DNA of 64,000 bases from CAYTPI01 sp964439625 (GTDB lineage Bacteria > Chloroflexota > Anaerolineae > Aggregatilineales > UBA3940): positions 1 to 64,000 of the forward strand of contig CAYTPI010000006.1 of assembly GCA_964439625.1 (NCBI GenBank), in the 5' to 3' direction. The translations under genes were made by a program, and so were the position numbers. This document shows, one piece after another, positions 26,678 through 34,563 of the stretch (within the stretch, counting starts at the first letter, position 1; the number at the start of each line of letters is the position of its first letter). The notes beneath the pieces were generated by a model. It ran no database searches, was not told the origin of the DNA, and was given only the letters and a program-made list of their open reading frames with translations.

Positions 26678-27741
26678 GGAACACAAAGCTCATTCAGATG
26701 GCTAATAAGTTTTCTCCATTTGAACAATTATTCCGGGCCAGCCGCGCCAAGCGCCAAGTCACTGAAGATTTTTTGTATAAGGACAACGTTGTTGGTGTTG
26801 GTGTTGGCTTCAAGAATGCTCATAATAGCGAGACGATTACACCCAGTATTGTTGTTTCAGTCACGGAAAAGGTGCCGAAGAACAAACTTGACCGCAAACA
26901 GATAATCCCATCTGTAGTAGATGATGTCTATACCGATGTAATCGAAACAGGTTTCATTAAGGCCCAGATTGTTGACCGTGATGGGCGTGTACGCCCCATC
27001 GCACCGGGGATATCAATCGGGCACATCGACGCGACGGCGGGGACACTTGGGGCAATTGTTCGGCGTGGCAGCGAAGTGTTTGTACTGAGCAATAATCACG
27101 TCTTGGCTGAGCTGGATGACGCCAAACTAGGCGACCCAATCATTCAACCTGGCAGCACAGACGGCGGTAGTCTACAAGATAGGATTGGGACACTAGCAGG
27201 CTTTATTCCGATCACACTATATGATGAGCTACAAGCACCCCCTCCACGAGAAATACCAGGCTGGGTATTGACTTTGTTTAGAATATTTGGGATTGAAACC
27301 CTATCTACACCTTCACCGACATTGGGCTTAAACAACACAGTTGACGCTGCGATTGCACGCCTTGATGATGGGGCCTCTTACAGCGCGACTATTGTTGATT
27401 TGAACACTGTGCCACAGGGGATTCTGCCACCGTACTTGGGGATGCCTGTCGTCAAAAGCGGAAGAACAACCGGTGTAACAACAGCCCGAGTTATACAGAT
27501 AGATGTGACAACGGACGTCAATTATGGCTCCCGTAAGGCTCGTTTTACTGACCAGATTATGACAACACCTTTTAGCCATCCGGGAGATTCTGGGTCACTG
27601 GTGTTAGATACGGAGCAAAATGCAGTCGGCCTATTGTTTGCTGGCTCGGAGAAGATCAGTGTCGTAACACCTATCCAGACAGTGCTAGGTGAGCTCAACC
27701 TAGAGCTAATCACAAGCAGAACGGTGGTTCATTCAAACTGA
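26674..27741 (+). CDS. Trypsin-like serine protease (chymotrypsin fold)
   Basis: From the ATG at 26674, overlapping the previous stop, the protein has 355 residues. The catalytic triad can be placed as His142 (LSNNHVLAE), Asp224 (NTVDAAIARL) and Ser306 (HPGDSGSLV). The ~100 residues before the triad include a VVGVGVGFK strand and no signal peptide. The overall pattern resembles the Nal1-like bacterial serine peptidases. An ATG at 26659 is possible but lacks a ribosome binding site. Coupling to the membrane-anchored protein before it suggests they act together. The 3' end overlaps lipB by 13 bp, convergently. Confidence 0.7.
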   Translation: MRNTKLIQMANKFSPFEQLFRASRAKRQVTEDFLYKDNVVGVGVGFKNAHNSETITPSIVVSVTEKVPKNKLDRKQIIPSVVDDVYTDVIETGFIKAQIVDRDGRVRPIAPGISIGHIDATAGTLGAIVRRGSEVFVLSNNHVLAELDDAKLGDPIIQPGSTDGGSLQDRIGTLAGFIPITLYDELQAPPPREIPGWVLTLFRIFGIETLSTPSPTLGLNNTVDAAIARLDDGASYSATIVDLNTVPQGILPPYLGMPVVKSGRTTGVTTARVIQIDVTTDVNYGSRKARFTDQIMTTPFSHPGDSGSLVLDTEQNAVGLLFAGSEKISVVTPIQTVLGELNLELITSRTVVHSN

Positions 27742-28463
27742 GTATGGGTGTGTTCCAGTAACTGTTCGAACGATAAAGGCACGAGGCTATAGCACAGCAC
27801 ATCCGCGAAGTGTGCTTCAAAGTGAGCGGCAGTTTCTTTCAGACTCGGCGGGTTGCCATCGACAAGTTCTCTGACAGAAGTCACGGTCTTGTCGTCAATA
27901 CCACAGGGTACAATGCCGTCAAAAAAAGATAGATCAGTTGTGACATTTAACGCAATGCCGTGGCTGCTGACTCCCTTAGAACTGATCTTGATACCAATTG
28001 CAGCAATTTTAGCGAGGTCGTCAGCAGTTCCTACCCAAACGCCGGTCAAGCCTTCCTCACGCTGAGAGGTAATCTCATAATCTGCGACTGTGCGGATCAG
28101 AATCTCCTCTAGGTCACGAATGTATTGAATAAAGTCGGCTTTCATGCGGCCCTCACCTGTGTGCCGCTGCTTGAGGTGCAGAATCGGGTAGGCGACAAGC
28201 TGCCCAGGCCCATGATATGTAATATCGCCCCCGCGATCAATTGGTACATAAGCAATTTGTTGTGCGGCAAGCTGCTCTGCTGACAGCAGCAAGTTAGATG
28301 CATCCCCCGCACGTCCCAGCGTGTACGTGTGCGGATGTTCTACAATGAGGAGCGTATCATTGATTCGATCAGCACTGCGTTCACGCACAAGGCGTTTTTG
28401 GAGACGCCACGCTGTTTGATATTCGATAAAGCCTGTGTAGCTAACGTTACAAGTCTGGTACAT
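27729..28463 (-). CDS. lipB: Octanoyltransferase LipB
   Basis: LipB moves an octanoyl group from acyl carrier protein to lipoyl domains. The substrate-binding block DRGGDITYHGPGQLVAYPIL sits at about 76-95. The conserved lysine is K152 (AKIAAIGI) and the acyl-accepting cysteine is C187 (GIVPCGI). The SSHGIALNV motif is also present. The 244-residue length is typical. lipA is not in the window. Confidence 0.95.
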   Translation of the reverse strand: MYQTCNVSYTGFIEYQTAWRLQKRLVRERSADRINDTLLIVEHPHTYTLGRAGDASNLLLSAEQLAAQQIAYVPIDRGGDITYHGPGQLVAYPILHLKQRHTGEGRMKADFIQYIRDLEEILIRTVADYEITSQREEGLTGVWVGTADDLAKIAAIGIKISSKGVSSHGIALNVTTDLSFFDGIVPCGIDDKTVTSVRELVDGNPPSLKETAAHFEAHFADVLCYSLVPLSFEQLLEHTHTQFE

Positions 28464-28498
28464 AACTTTCTGAAGCGTATCTCTCGCTGCCGGTGCAA

Positions 28499-29599
28499 CT
28501 ATGGAGAGTCTATCGTTGTTGGGGTATTCTGCGCACCGATTGGCTGAATGCTGCTCATTCGGAATTGGTCATCAAAGCGGACGATAAACGTACCTTGCTC
28601 ACTTTGAACGGTGATGGTGTCTACAGTGGTGTTGATTACTTGATACCGATGAGCGGGTCGGTCAAAGCCGAAATCCTGCGCTTGGCGCATTGCCGTATCA
28701 TTCGATGTCAATGCGGCAGCTTGCTGCTGATCCTGCATTTGTAACCGCTCGATGAATTCAACGAGCGTGGCATAATTAGAAGGCACGGCACTGGCCCACA
28801 GCCATTCAGTATAGCTGGGGTAACTATCTGGCAAGGGTGAAAGTACGTATCCGAGCCGATCTCCCCCTCGGAGAATATCCCGCCGCCAAGTCAGTGTATA
28901 CGAACGTGTGGGTCGCTCTTCAGATTCGTCAAAGATAGCTGGGGCTGTCCGTGATTGACCGGTCGTCGTCAAAGTTTGTAAATCTGCACTGACAGTGACT
29001 TGCCCATCCAATGCATTGAACCACCAACCAGGCAAATTATCACTGTACCATGTCGTTTGCCAGCGATTAGTATCTTCCGACCACACGACAAGTGCAAAGT
29101 GTGGTATGCGTCGATTATCGGCATCAATTGTCTCGTATTGCACACCGATTTCACCATCCGTCCATATTGCACTAAGATCATTGAGACCAATGGTGTGTTG
29201 ACTGATTAAAAGCGGATCGCTGTTGGGGTCGCTGAGGACAAACAGATAAATACCAAGTGCATTAGGTAAGCCAACAATGGCAAGTTGGTCCCTACGGACG
29301 ATGAAGGCTGGGTCATCAAAGATAAGATTGCCGCTAGAGAACGCAAGCTGTGTATAAATCTGCGCGGCTTCTGCGTCAGACAGAGCACGCACATCGGGAG
29401 CACGGAGCCAATCACCTGTGTGACGGAGGATTAATTGTTGGCGTTCAACGGGGTCGATCAATGCGTAGTCATTGACGATGTTGCGCTCAATATCTGCGAG
29501 GTCAACTTCGACTGGCGCTTCCGCTTCAAGTGGTGCTGAGCAGCCAACCACTAAGAAACAAAGACCCAGAAAGATAATTCTGCGAAACGAGTTGGTCAC
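28499..29599 (-). CDS. Lipoprotein of unknown function
   Basis: The 366-residue product begins with a lipoprotein signal peptide whose lipobox is VVGC (Cys near residue 20). The mature part is beta-rich and acidic, with many Trp and Tyr, and contains the recurring phrase QLAIVGLPNALGIYLF. No known domain is recognised. The GTG start overlaps the stop of the CheY-like regulator gene by 4 bp (GTGA), so it is coupled to a two-component system. A role as an extracytoplasmic partner of that system is only inferred. Confidence 0.65.
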   Translation of the reverse strand: MTNSFRRIIFLGLCFLVVGCSAPLEAEAPVEVDLADIERNIVNDYALIDPVERQQLILRHTGDWLRAPDVRALSDAEAAQIYTQLAFSSGNLIFDDPAFIVRRDQLAIVGLPNALGIYLFVLSDPNSDPLLISQHTIGLNDLSAIWTDGEIGVQYETIDADNRRIPHFALVVWSEDTNRWQTTWYSDNLPGWWFNALDGQVTVSADLQTLTTTGQSRTAPAIFDESEERPTRSYTLTWRRDILRGGDRLGYVLSPLPDSYPSYTEWLWASAVPSNYATLVEFIERLQMQDQQQAAALTSNDTAMRQAQDFGFDRPAHRYQVINTTVDTITVQSEQGTFIVRFDDQFRMSSIQPIGAQNTPTTIDSP

Positions 29600-29973
29600 A
29601 ACTTAAGCAATATTTTGAGTTTATCCATCAGTTCGCGGAAGCGAATTGGCTTAGTCAGGTAGTCATCACAGCCCACTTGCAACGCACGCTCACGGTCGCC
29701 TTTCATGGCATGGGCCGTTAGTGCGACGATGGTGATAGATGCTAATTCATCGATTGCTTTGATCTCTTGTGTTGCTGTCCATCCGTCTTTATCTGGAAGT
29801 GATAAATCCATGAGAATAAGGTCGGGTTTATGCGCTTTTGCCATTGCTACGGCTTCGTTGCCATCGTGGGCTTCAATCACATCAACCGGGATTGTTTTTA
29901 TAATATCCAACATCAGCATACGATTATCTGCGTTATCTTCAACGAGTAATAGCTTAGGGCGTGTTTCTCGCAT
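29596..29973 (-). CDS. Single-domain response regulator (CheY-like)
   Basis: Only a receiver domain of 125 residues is present. The acidic pocket is VEDN, the phosphoacceptor is D56 (LILMDLSLP), the switch Thr lies in ALTAHAM, and the conserved Lys is in YLTKP. There is no output domain, so it must act by protein contact. It starts 3 bp after the six-GAF histidine kinase and overlaps the lipoprotein start, making a three-gene unit. Confidence 0.92.
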   Translation of the reverse strand: MRETRPKLLLVEDNADNRMLMLDIIKTIPVDVIEAHDGNEAVAMAKAHKPDLILMDLSLPDKDGWTATQEIKAIDELASITIVALTAHAMKGDRERALQVGCDDYLTKPIRFRELMDKLKILLKL

Positions 29974-29976
29974 GGG

Positions 29977-32900
29977 TCAACCTGCTGCTTCAATAGTAGG
30001 AATGACAACGTGGAAGGAACTACCTTGCCCGGGTGTGCTCTCAACCCATATTTCGCCGTCCATCATATCAATTAGTTTCCGGCAGATAGCCAGCCCGAGG
30101 CCAGTCCCCTCATATTGACGCGTTGAGGAACCGTCAACCTGCCGAAATTCATCGAAGATGACTTGTAGGTTCTCCTCACTGATGCCAATACCTGTATCTG
30201 AAACCACAAAATGCACCACAGATGTTTGATCGTACATTTCAGGCTGTGCAGAGACAGTGATCGTGCCTTCTGAGGTAAATTTGACGGCGTTGGATATGAG
30301 ATTGATCACAACCTGTCTCAAGCGCTGCCGGTCAACGTTGACAAGCGGTAAACTGTCGGCGAAATTCTTCACTAACGCCACATCCTTTTCTGCAATTTGC
30401 GGCTCAAAGGTAGCGCAAACCTCGTGGAGTTCAGTGGCAATATTTGTGTGCTCGATCTGGAAAGTCATGTGCCCTGCTTCGATCTTTGATAGGTCAAGCA
30501 GGTCATCAATTAAGGTTAATAGGTTGAGCGCATTATGCTTGACCTTACTTAAGCGATCTTCTTGGGTTTCGTTCAACGGGCCGTAAACGCCGAGCAAAAT
30601 CGTATCTGTAAAGCCGATGATGCTGTTCATGGGTGTGCGGAGTTCATGGCTGACATTCGCTAGAAATTCGTTCTTTAAGCGATTCACCTCAGCGAGTTGA
30701 CGCGCACGCTCCTCTAACATACCAAACAGGGACGCATTGTCGAGCGAAATCGCTATTTGACGACTAAGAATTTCAGCTAGATCGCGTTCGTTTTCTGTAA
30801 ACTGTCTGGCGGTTTTGCTGTACATATTGAGTGCGCCAAAGAGAACATCACCACGAAGTAGAGGAATGGAAAAGACTATTTCAAATCCTTCAGTCTGTAG
30901 TAAGTGCGCGGGAGCAACAAGTGTTTCTGCTGGTGAAGTGATGACGGACGACAGGTTGTCACCAAATACGGCGCGCATTGCATCTGGCGTCAGTTGGCGG
31001 TTTTGAGTCAATGAGGCACTAAGGTTGGTTGTTGCCTGCACATGGTAAACCATCGTTTGGCGATCCTGCACGAGGATATCAGCAGCATCAATGCTGAAGA
31101 CCGATACTATTTGCTGCACAACCACCTCAAGAAGTGTATTGACCTGGAGCTCAGCAGCAATTTTCTCGCTACTGCTTTGGATTTTTTCTAATAAGGCCCG
31201 GCGCCGTTGTTCCCGAGCGTAAAGTCGTGAGTTATCAATAGCCACGGAGACTTCACTGGCAATTGCCTCAAGCAGCGATTTATCCGCAGGTGAATATTCA
31301 CGACTACTGCTGCTACTAAATACCTCAATTGCACCAAGCAGTGTATTCTGGCTAATCATAGAGGCCATCATCAGGCTGCCATAGCCTTGCTTCTCGAAAT
31401 GGCTGCGCTCTGCTTCACTGAGGTCTTCGGCATCGGGTTCAAGCGTCACCACAGAGCCTATATTTAATGCTGCCCGGATAGACGGCATATCATCAAGTTG
31501 GAGAACGACGCTATGATCTATCGGTTGGTAACGACTGGTCGCAGCCTGCGTATGTAAGAGCCGGAGTGTATTTTCTTCTAACAAGTAGATATTACAGCGC
31601 ACCGCACGGAGGGCGCGGTTTGTTTCTTCACTGACGGCGTCGAGCATGGCCTCTTGTTCTGCCCAACTGCTAGCAGCTTCGGCGACACGTCTAAGAATGG
31701 TTTCGCGTTGGAGCTGCCGACGGGTTTCTTCTTGCAGGCGTGCGCGCTCGATGGCAACAGCAGATTGATTCGCAAGCGTTTCGGCAAGGCGTACACTGGT
31801 AGTAGGAAACGAGTCTTCTCCGCGAGCCATCCAAATGATGTAGCCAACTGGTTTTGCACTGCCTGTGCTTAATGGGACGATGAGCATAAAGTCGTGCCGG
31901 AATAATGCGAGCAGAGCACCGTCAGCTTTGGCGTATTTCGTTGTTTGTTCTGGGCTAATGAGAATGGGTTGGCGCATGTATATCGAAGCCGACTGTGTAT
32001 CAGTAATGTACGTTCGCAGTGCCTCGAGCGCTATCTCGGACATATCATCAAGACCATAGGACGCTTGAACATTCAAGTCTTCGCCATCTATACTGTAAAG
32101 CATCACGATGGTAGCATCAGCATTGATTGCATTTGCAACCTGATAAACGAGTGTCTCCGTTAAGCTTCGGATATCCAAAATGGAGTTGATGTCTTGCCCG
32201 ATTTGATAAACGATGGACTGCTCTTGGAGGCGCTTTTGTAATTCTTGGTAGAGACGCGCGTTTTCAATAGCGATAGCGGCTTGCGATGCCAACGACTCCA
32301 TAGCTTCACGGTCTATGCTATCGAAGAAAGCTGCTTCGCTGCTATAGAGTACTAGGGCGCCCAGTACACGCCCTTTGGATACAATTGGCACAGCAAGTTG
32401 AGACTTAACGTTAGGCAACTCTTGGGCGGCGACATAGTCTGGGTCGAGTTGGACATTGGCAACAATATAAGAACGTGCTGTGCGTACAGCGCGTCCGGAT
32501 ATACGTTGATCTGCTGGAAATGAACGCCCGCTCTCGGGCTGGTCACCATTAGCATCAATGCTGCCTTTAACGATTAAGTTGTCACCATCACGCAGCAGTA
32601 GTTGGATAATCTCGTAGCCCAACGTTTCTTGAATGCTGCTGACAATGCGATGGGCTAGCTCGTTGAAGTCAAGCAAGGTTGAGACCTCAGAGCTAATTTG
32701 ATTGATTACATGGAGGAAGTTGGCACGTTTTTTCTCTTGCTTGTACAGGGCGACGTTGGCAAGTAAGGTGCCTATTTGACGACCAATTACTTTGATAAAG
32801 TTGGCATCGTGTTCAGTAAAAGGCGCTTGTTCTGTTCTAGCAACAAGTAGAACGCCATAAACCATTGATGCTGCCACTAAGGGCGCAACCATCAACTGTT

Positions 32901-33705
32901 GTAAGCCATTAGAGGTGGCGGCGAGTTCCTCGGACAACATCACTGCATCCGAGAGGTTGTCTTCGATGAAGATAGACCGCGAGCGATAGGTTGTAGCGAT
33001 GACGCCTGAATCTTCGATAGATAAATTTGCTAAGCGAGATAAATCCTGACCATCGTGCTTTGTCATGCTTTGTAGTGAAAGCGTATTCGTAGCGGTATTG
33101 AACGTCCAAATAGCAGCTAGGTTTGCGTGGAAAAACTGCTCGATTTTCTGAAGAACATCTGCAAAAAAGACTGTGGTATCAACACCACTGCCCGTTTGCA
33201 GGGCAATATTACTGAGCATTTCGGCTTGTCGAAGACTTTGCGAGCGAAGCAGCTTGCCAGCTTTATGCCGTTTGGTTTTGATAGCATAGATTGACAATGC
33301 AAGTGGTTCTGCGAGCGATTGTGCGAGTGTAAGGTCACCTCCAGTGAAATGCGCTAATTGATGGCTCTCCAGATTAAGAACGCCTTGTGTCGTGCCATCA
33401 ACAATCAATGGTACAGCTAATTCAGACTGAGTACTTGGATCGACCATGTGGTAGCGCAGATCTTGCGAGACATCATCAATGATGACAGCCTCTTGCTGAT
33501 CGCAGACCCAAGAACAAACACTCAAGGCGTTTGGGAAGCTGTCAGGTATTTGGATACCGGTTGAGACAAGCGGAACCAATTTATTCTGCTGCAGCAGAAC
33601 AATTGATGCGTGATCGAAGTCAATAAGATGACTTAATAACGATAGTGTCTGGTGTGCGACGTGCTCTAGTTCATCAGTGGTCGCAGCGATAGATGAACTT
33701 TCCAT
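29977..33705 (-). CDS. Soluble histidine kinase with six GAF domains
   Basis: The 1242-residue protein has no membrane segment. Six successive GAF-type modules of about 150-170 residues fill positions 1 to ~1000, each ending in a helix like NVALYKQE, NARLYQEL or NSRLYARE. The transmitter follows: the phosphoacceptor His in NVSHELRTPMNSIIGF (near residue 1018), the N box NLISNAVKF, and the glycine boxes DTGIGI and GTGLGLAICRK. GGAG lies 7 nt before the ATG. It is probably paired with the CheY-like regulator immediately downstream. The GAF ligands cannot be told from sequence alone, and no obvious tetrapyrrole Cys was noted. Confidence 0.92.
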   Translation of the reverse strand: MESSSIAATTDELEHVAHQTLSLLSHLIDFDHASIVLLQQNKLVPLVSTGIQIPDSFPNALSVCSWVCDQQEAVIIDDVSQDLRYHMVDPSTQSELAVPLIVDGTTQGVLNLESHQLAHFTGGDLTLAQSLAEPLALSIYAIKTKRHKAGKLLRSQSLRQAEMLSNIALQTGSGVDTTVFFADVLQKIEQFFHANLAAIWTFNTATNTLSLQSMTKHDGQDLSRLANLSIEDSGVIATTYRSRSIFIEDNLSDAVMLSEELAATSNGLQQLMVAPLVAASMVYGVLLVARTEQAPFTEHDANFIKVIGRQIGTLLANVALYKQEKKRANFLHVINQISSEVSTLLDFNELAHRIVSSIQETLGYEIIQLLLRDGDNLIVKGSIDANGDQPESGRSFPADQRISGRAVRTARSYIVANVQLDPDYVAAQELPNVKSQLAVPIVSKGRVLGALVLYSSEAAFFDSIDREAMESLASQAAIAIENARLYQELQKRLQEQSIVYQIGQDINSILDIRSLTETLVYQVANAINADATIVMLYSIDGEDLNVQASYGLDDMSEIALEALRTYITDTQSASIYMRQPILISPEQTTKYAKADGALLALFRHDFMLIVPLSTGSAKPVGYIIWMARGEDSFPTTSVRLAETLANQSAVAIERARLQEETRRQLQRETILRRVAEAASSWAEQEAMLDAVSEETNRALRAVRCNIYLLEENTLRLLHTQAATSRYQPIDHSVVLQLDDMPSIRAALNIGSVVTLEPDAEDLSEAERSHFEKQGYGSLMMASMISQNTLLGAIEVFSSSSSREYSPADKSLLEAIASEVSVAIDNSRLYAREQRRRALLEKIQSSSEKIAAELQVNTLLEVVVQQIVSVFSIDAADILVQDRQTMVYHVQATTNLSASLTQNRQLTPDAMRAVFGDNLSSVITSPAETLVAPAHLLQTEGFEIVFSIPLLRGDVLFGALNMYSKTARQFTENERDLAEILSRQIAISLDNASLFGMLEERARQLAEVNRLKNEFLANVSHELRTPMNSIIGFTDTILLGVYGPLNETQEDRLSKVKHNALNLLTLIDDLLDLSKIEAGHMTFQIEHTNIATELHEVCATFEPQIAEKDVALVKNFADSLPLVNVDRQRLRQVVINLISNAVKFTSEGTITVSAQPEMYDQTSVVHFVVSDTGIGISEENLQVIFDEFRQVDGSSTRQYEGTGLGLAICRKLIDMMDGEIWVESTPGQGSSFHVVIPTIEAAG

Positions 33706-33827
33706 ACGGTCACTCCATAAGCCGCCGTGGTGATGTGTACAACACCGTCAGTGTATATCAAAGAATCAATATTTACATTATTATAAACTACAGAAGTCAT
33801 ACATTTGAGGCGTTAGAGTTCGGGTGT

Positions 33828-34505
33828 TTAGTTGATGGTCGCATATTCTGCGTGTTGAACCGTCCCCCACTCTGATACGGGCCAATACGTCACCCAGGCT
33901 TTACCAATAATAAATTGGCGCTCGAGGACACCCCAACTACGAGAGTCGCTTGAGCTGGTGCGGTTGTCTCCCATGACCCAGTAACTGTTGGGGGGGATGA
34001 TTAATTCGTAGAAGCCGGGTGTGGTGACATTAACATACGGCTCATTAAGCAACTCGCCATTAATTGAGACTGAGCCATTCTCAATATGGATTGTCTCACC
34101 AGGGAGACCAATAATCCGTTTGACGTAATCATCGCTGGTGTTGTTGGGATAGTCAAAGACAATAATATCCCCGCGTTGGGGTGTACTGAAGAAGCGATAA
34201 GTGAGCTTGTCTACAATGAGGAACTGCCCTGTGCTGAAGTTCGGCTCCATACTAACGCCTTCAACGACATAGCGAGCTGTGGCGAAGTTTACAATAAGCC
34301 AGATGACAACGGCAAGCAGCGCCGTTTCGACGATCTCCATAAAAATTGACAGCAATCGTTCTTCTTCATCTTGAACTTCAACAATAGCACCGGGGCCAAA
34401 CTGGCCTCCTTCTATAATAGAAGGGATTGTGTGACCCTCATCGATGTTGGTTGATGTGGCAACGGATGATGATGGTTGATTTTGAGCGGGATATGCTTGA
34501 TCCAT
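33828..34505 (-). CDS. lepB: Signal peptidase I
   Basis: This peptidase removes signal peptides from exported proteins. One membrane segment lies at ~55-75, after an N-terminal tail rich in Ser, Gln and acidic residues. The catalytic Ser85 lies in EGVSMEPNF and the general base Lys129 in DDYVKRIIGLPGE. The GDNR-S motif is present as VMGDNRTSSSDSR. Length is 225 residues. The ATG at 34505 has no ribosome binding site and lies 6 nt from a perfect -10 box (see promoter entry). Confidence 0.95.
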   Translation of the reverse strand: MDQAYPAQNQPSSSVATSTNIDEGHTIPSIIEGGQFGPGAIVEVQDEEERLLSIFMEIVETALLAVVIWLIVNFATARYVVEGVSMEPNFSTGQFLIVDKLTYRFFSTPQRGDIIVFDYPNNTSDDYVKRIIGLPGETIHIENGSVSINGELLNEPYVNVTTPGFYELIIPPNSYWVMGDNRTSSSDSRSWGVLERQFIIGKAWVTYWPVSEWGTVQHAEYATIN

Positions 34506-34511
34506 GCGGGC

Positions 34512-34540
34512 ATTATAGTGCAGGGAGGCGGGCTAGCCAA
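34512..34540 (-). promoter_or_regulatory. lepB promoter; transcript predicted leaderless
   Basis: TTGGCT (34535-34540) and a perfect TATAAT (34512-34517) are separated by 17 bp. Only 6 nt (GCCCGC) separate the -10 box from the lepB ATG at 34505, so transcription should begin at or next to the start codon. GGGAGG/CCTCCC arms (34523-34528 and 34541-34546) could fold around the spacer. Confidence 0.65.
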
Positions 34541-34563
34541 CCTCCCCGTTTGCTTTTCCTATA

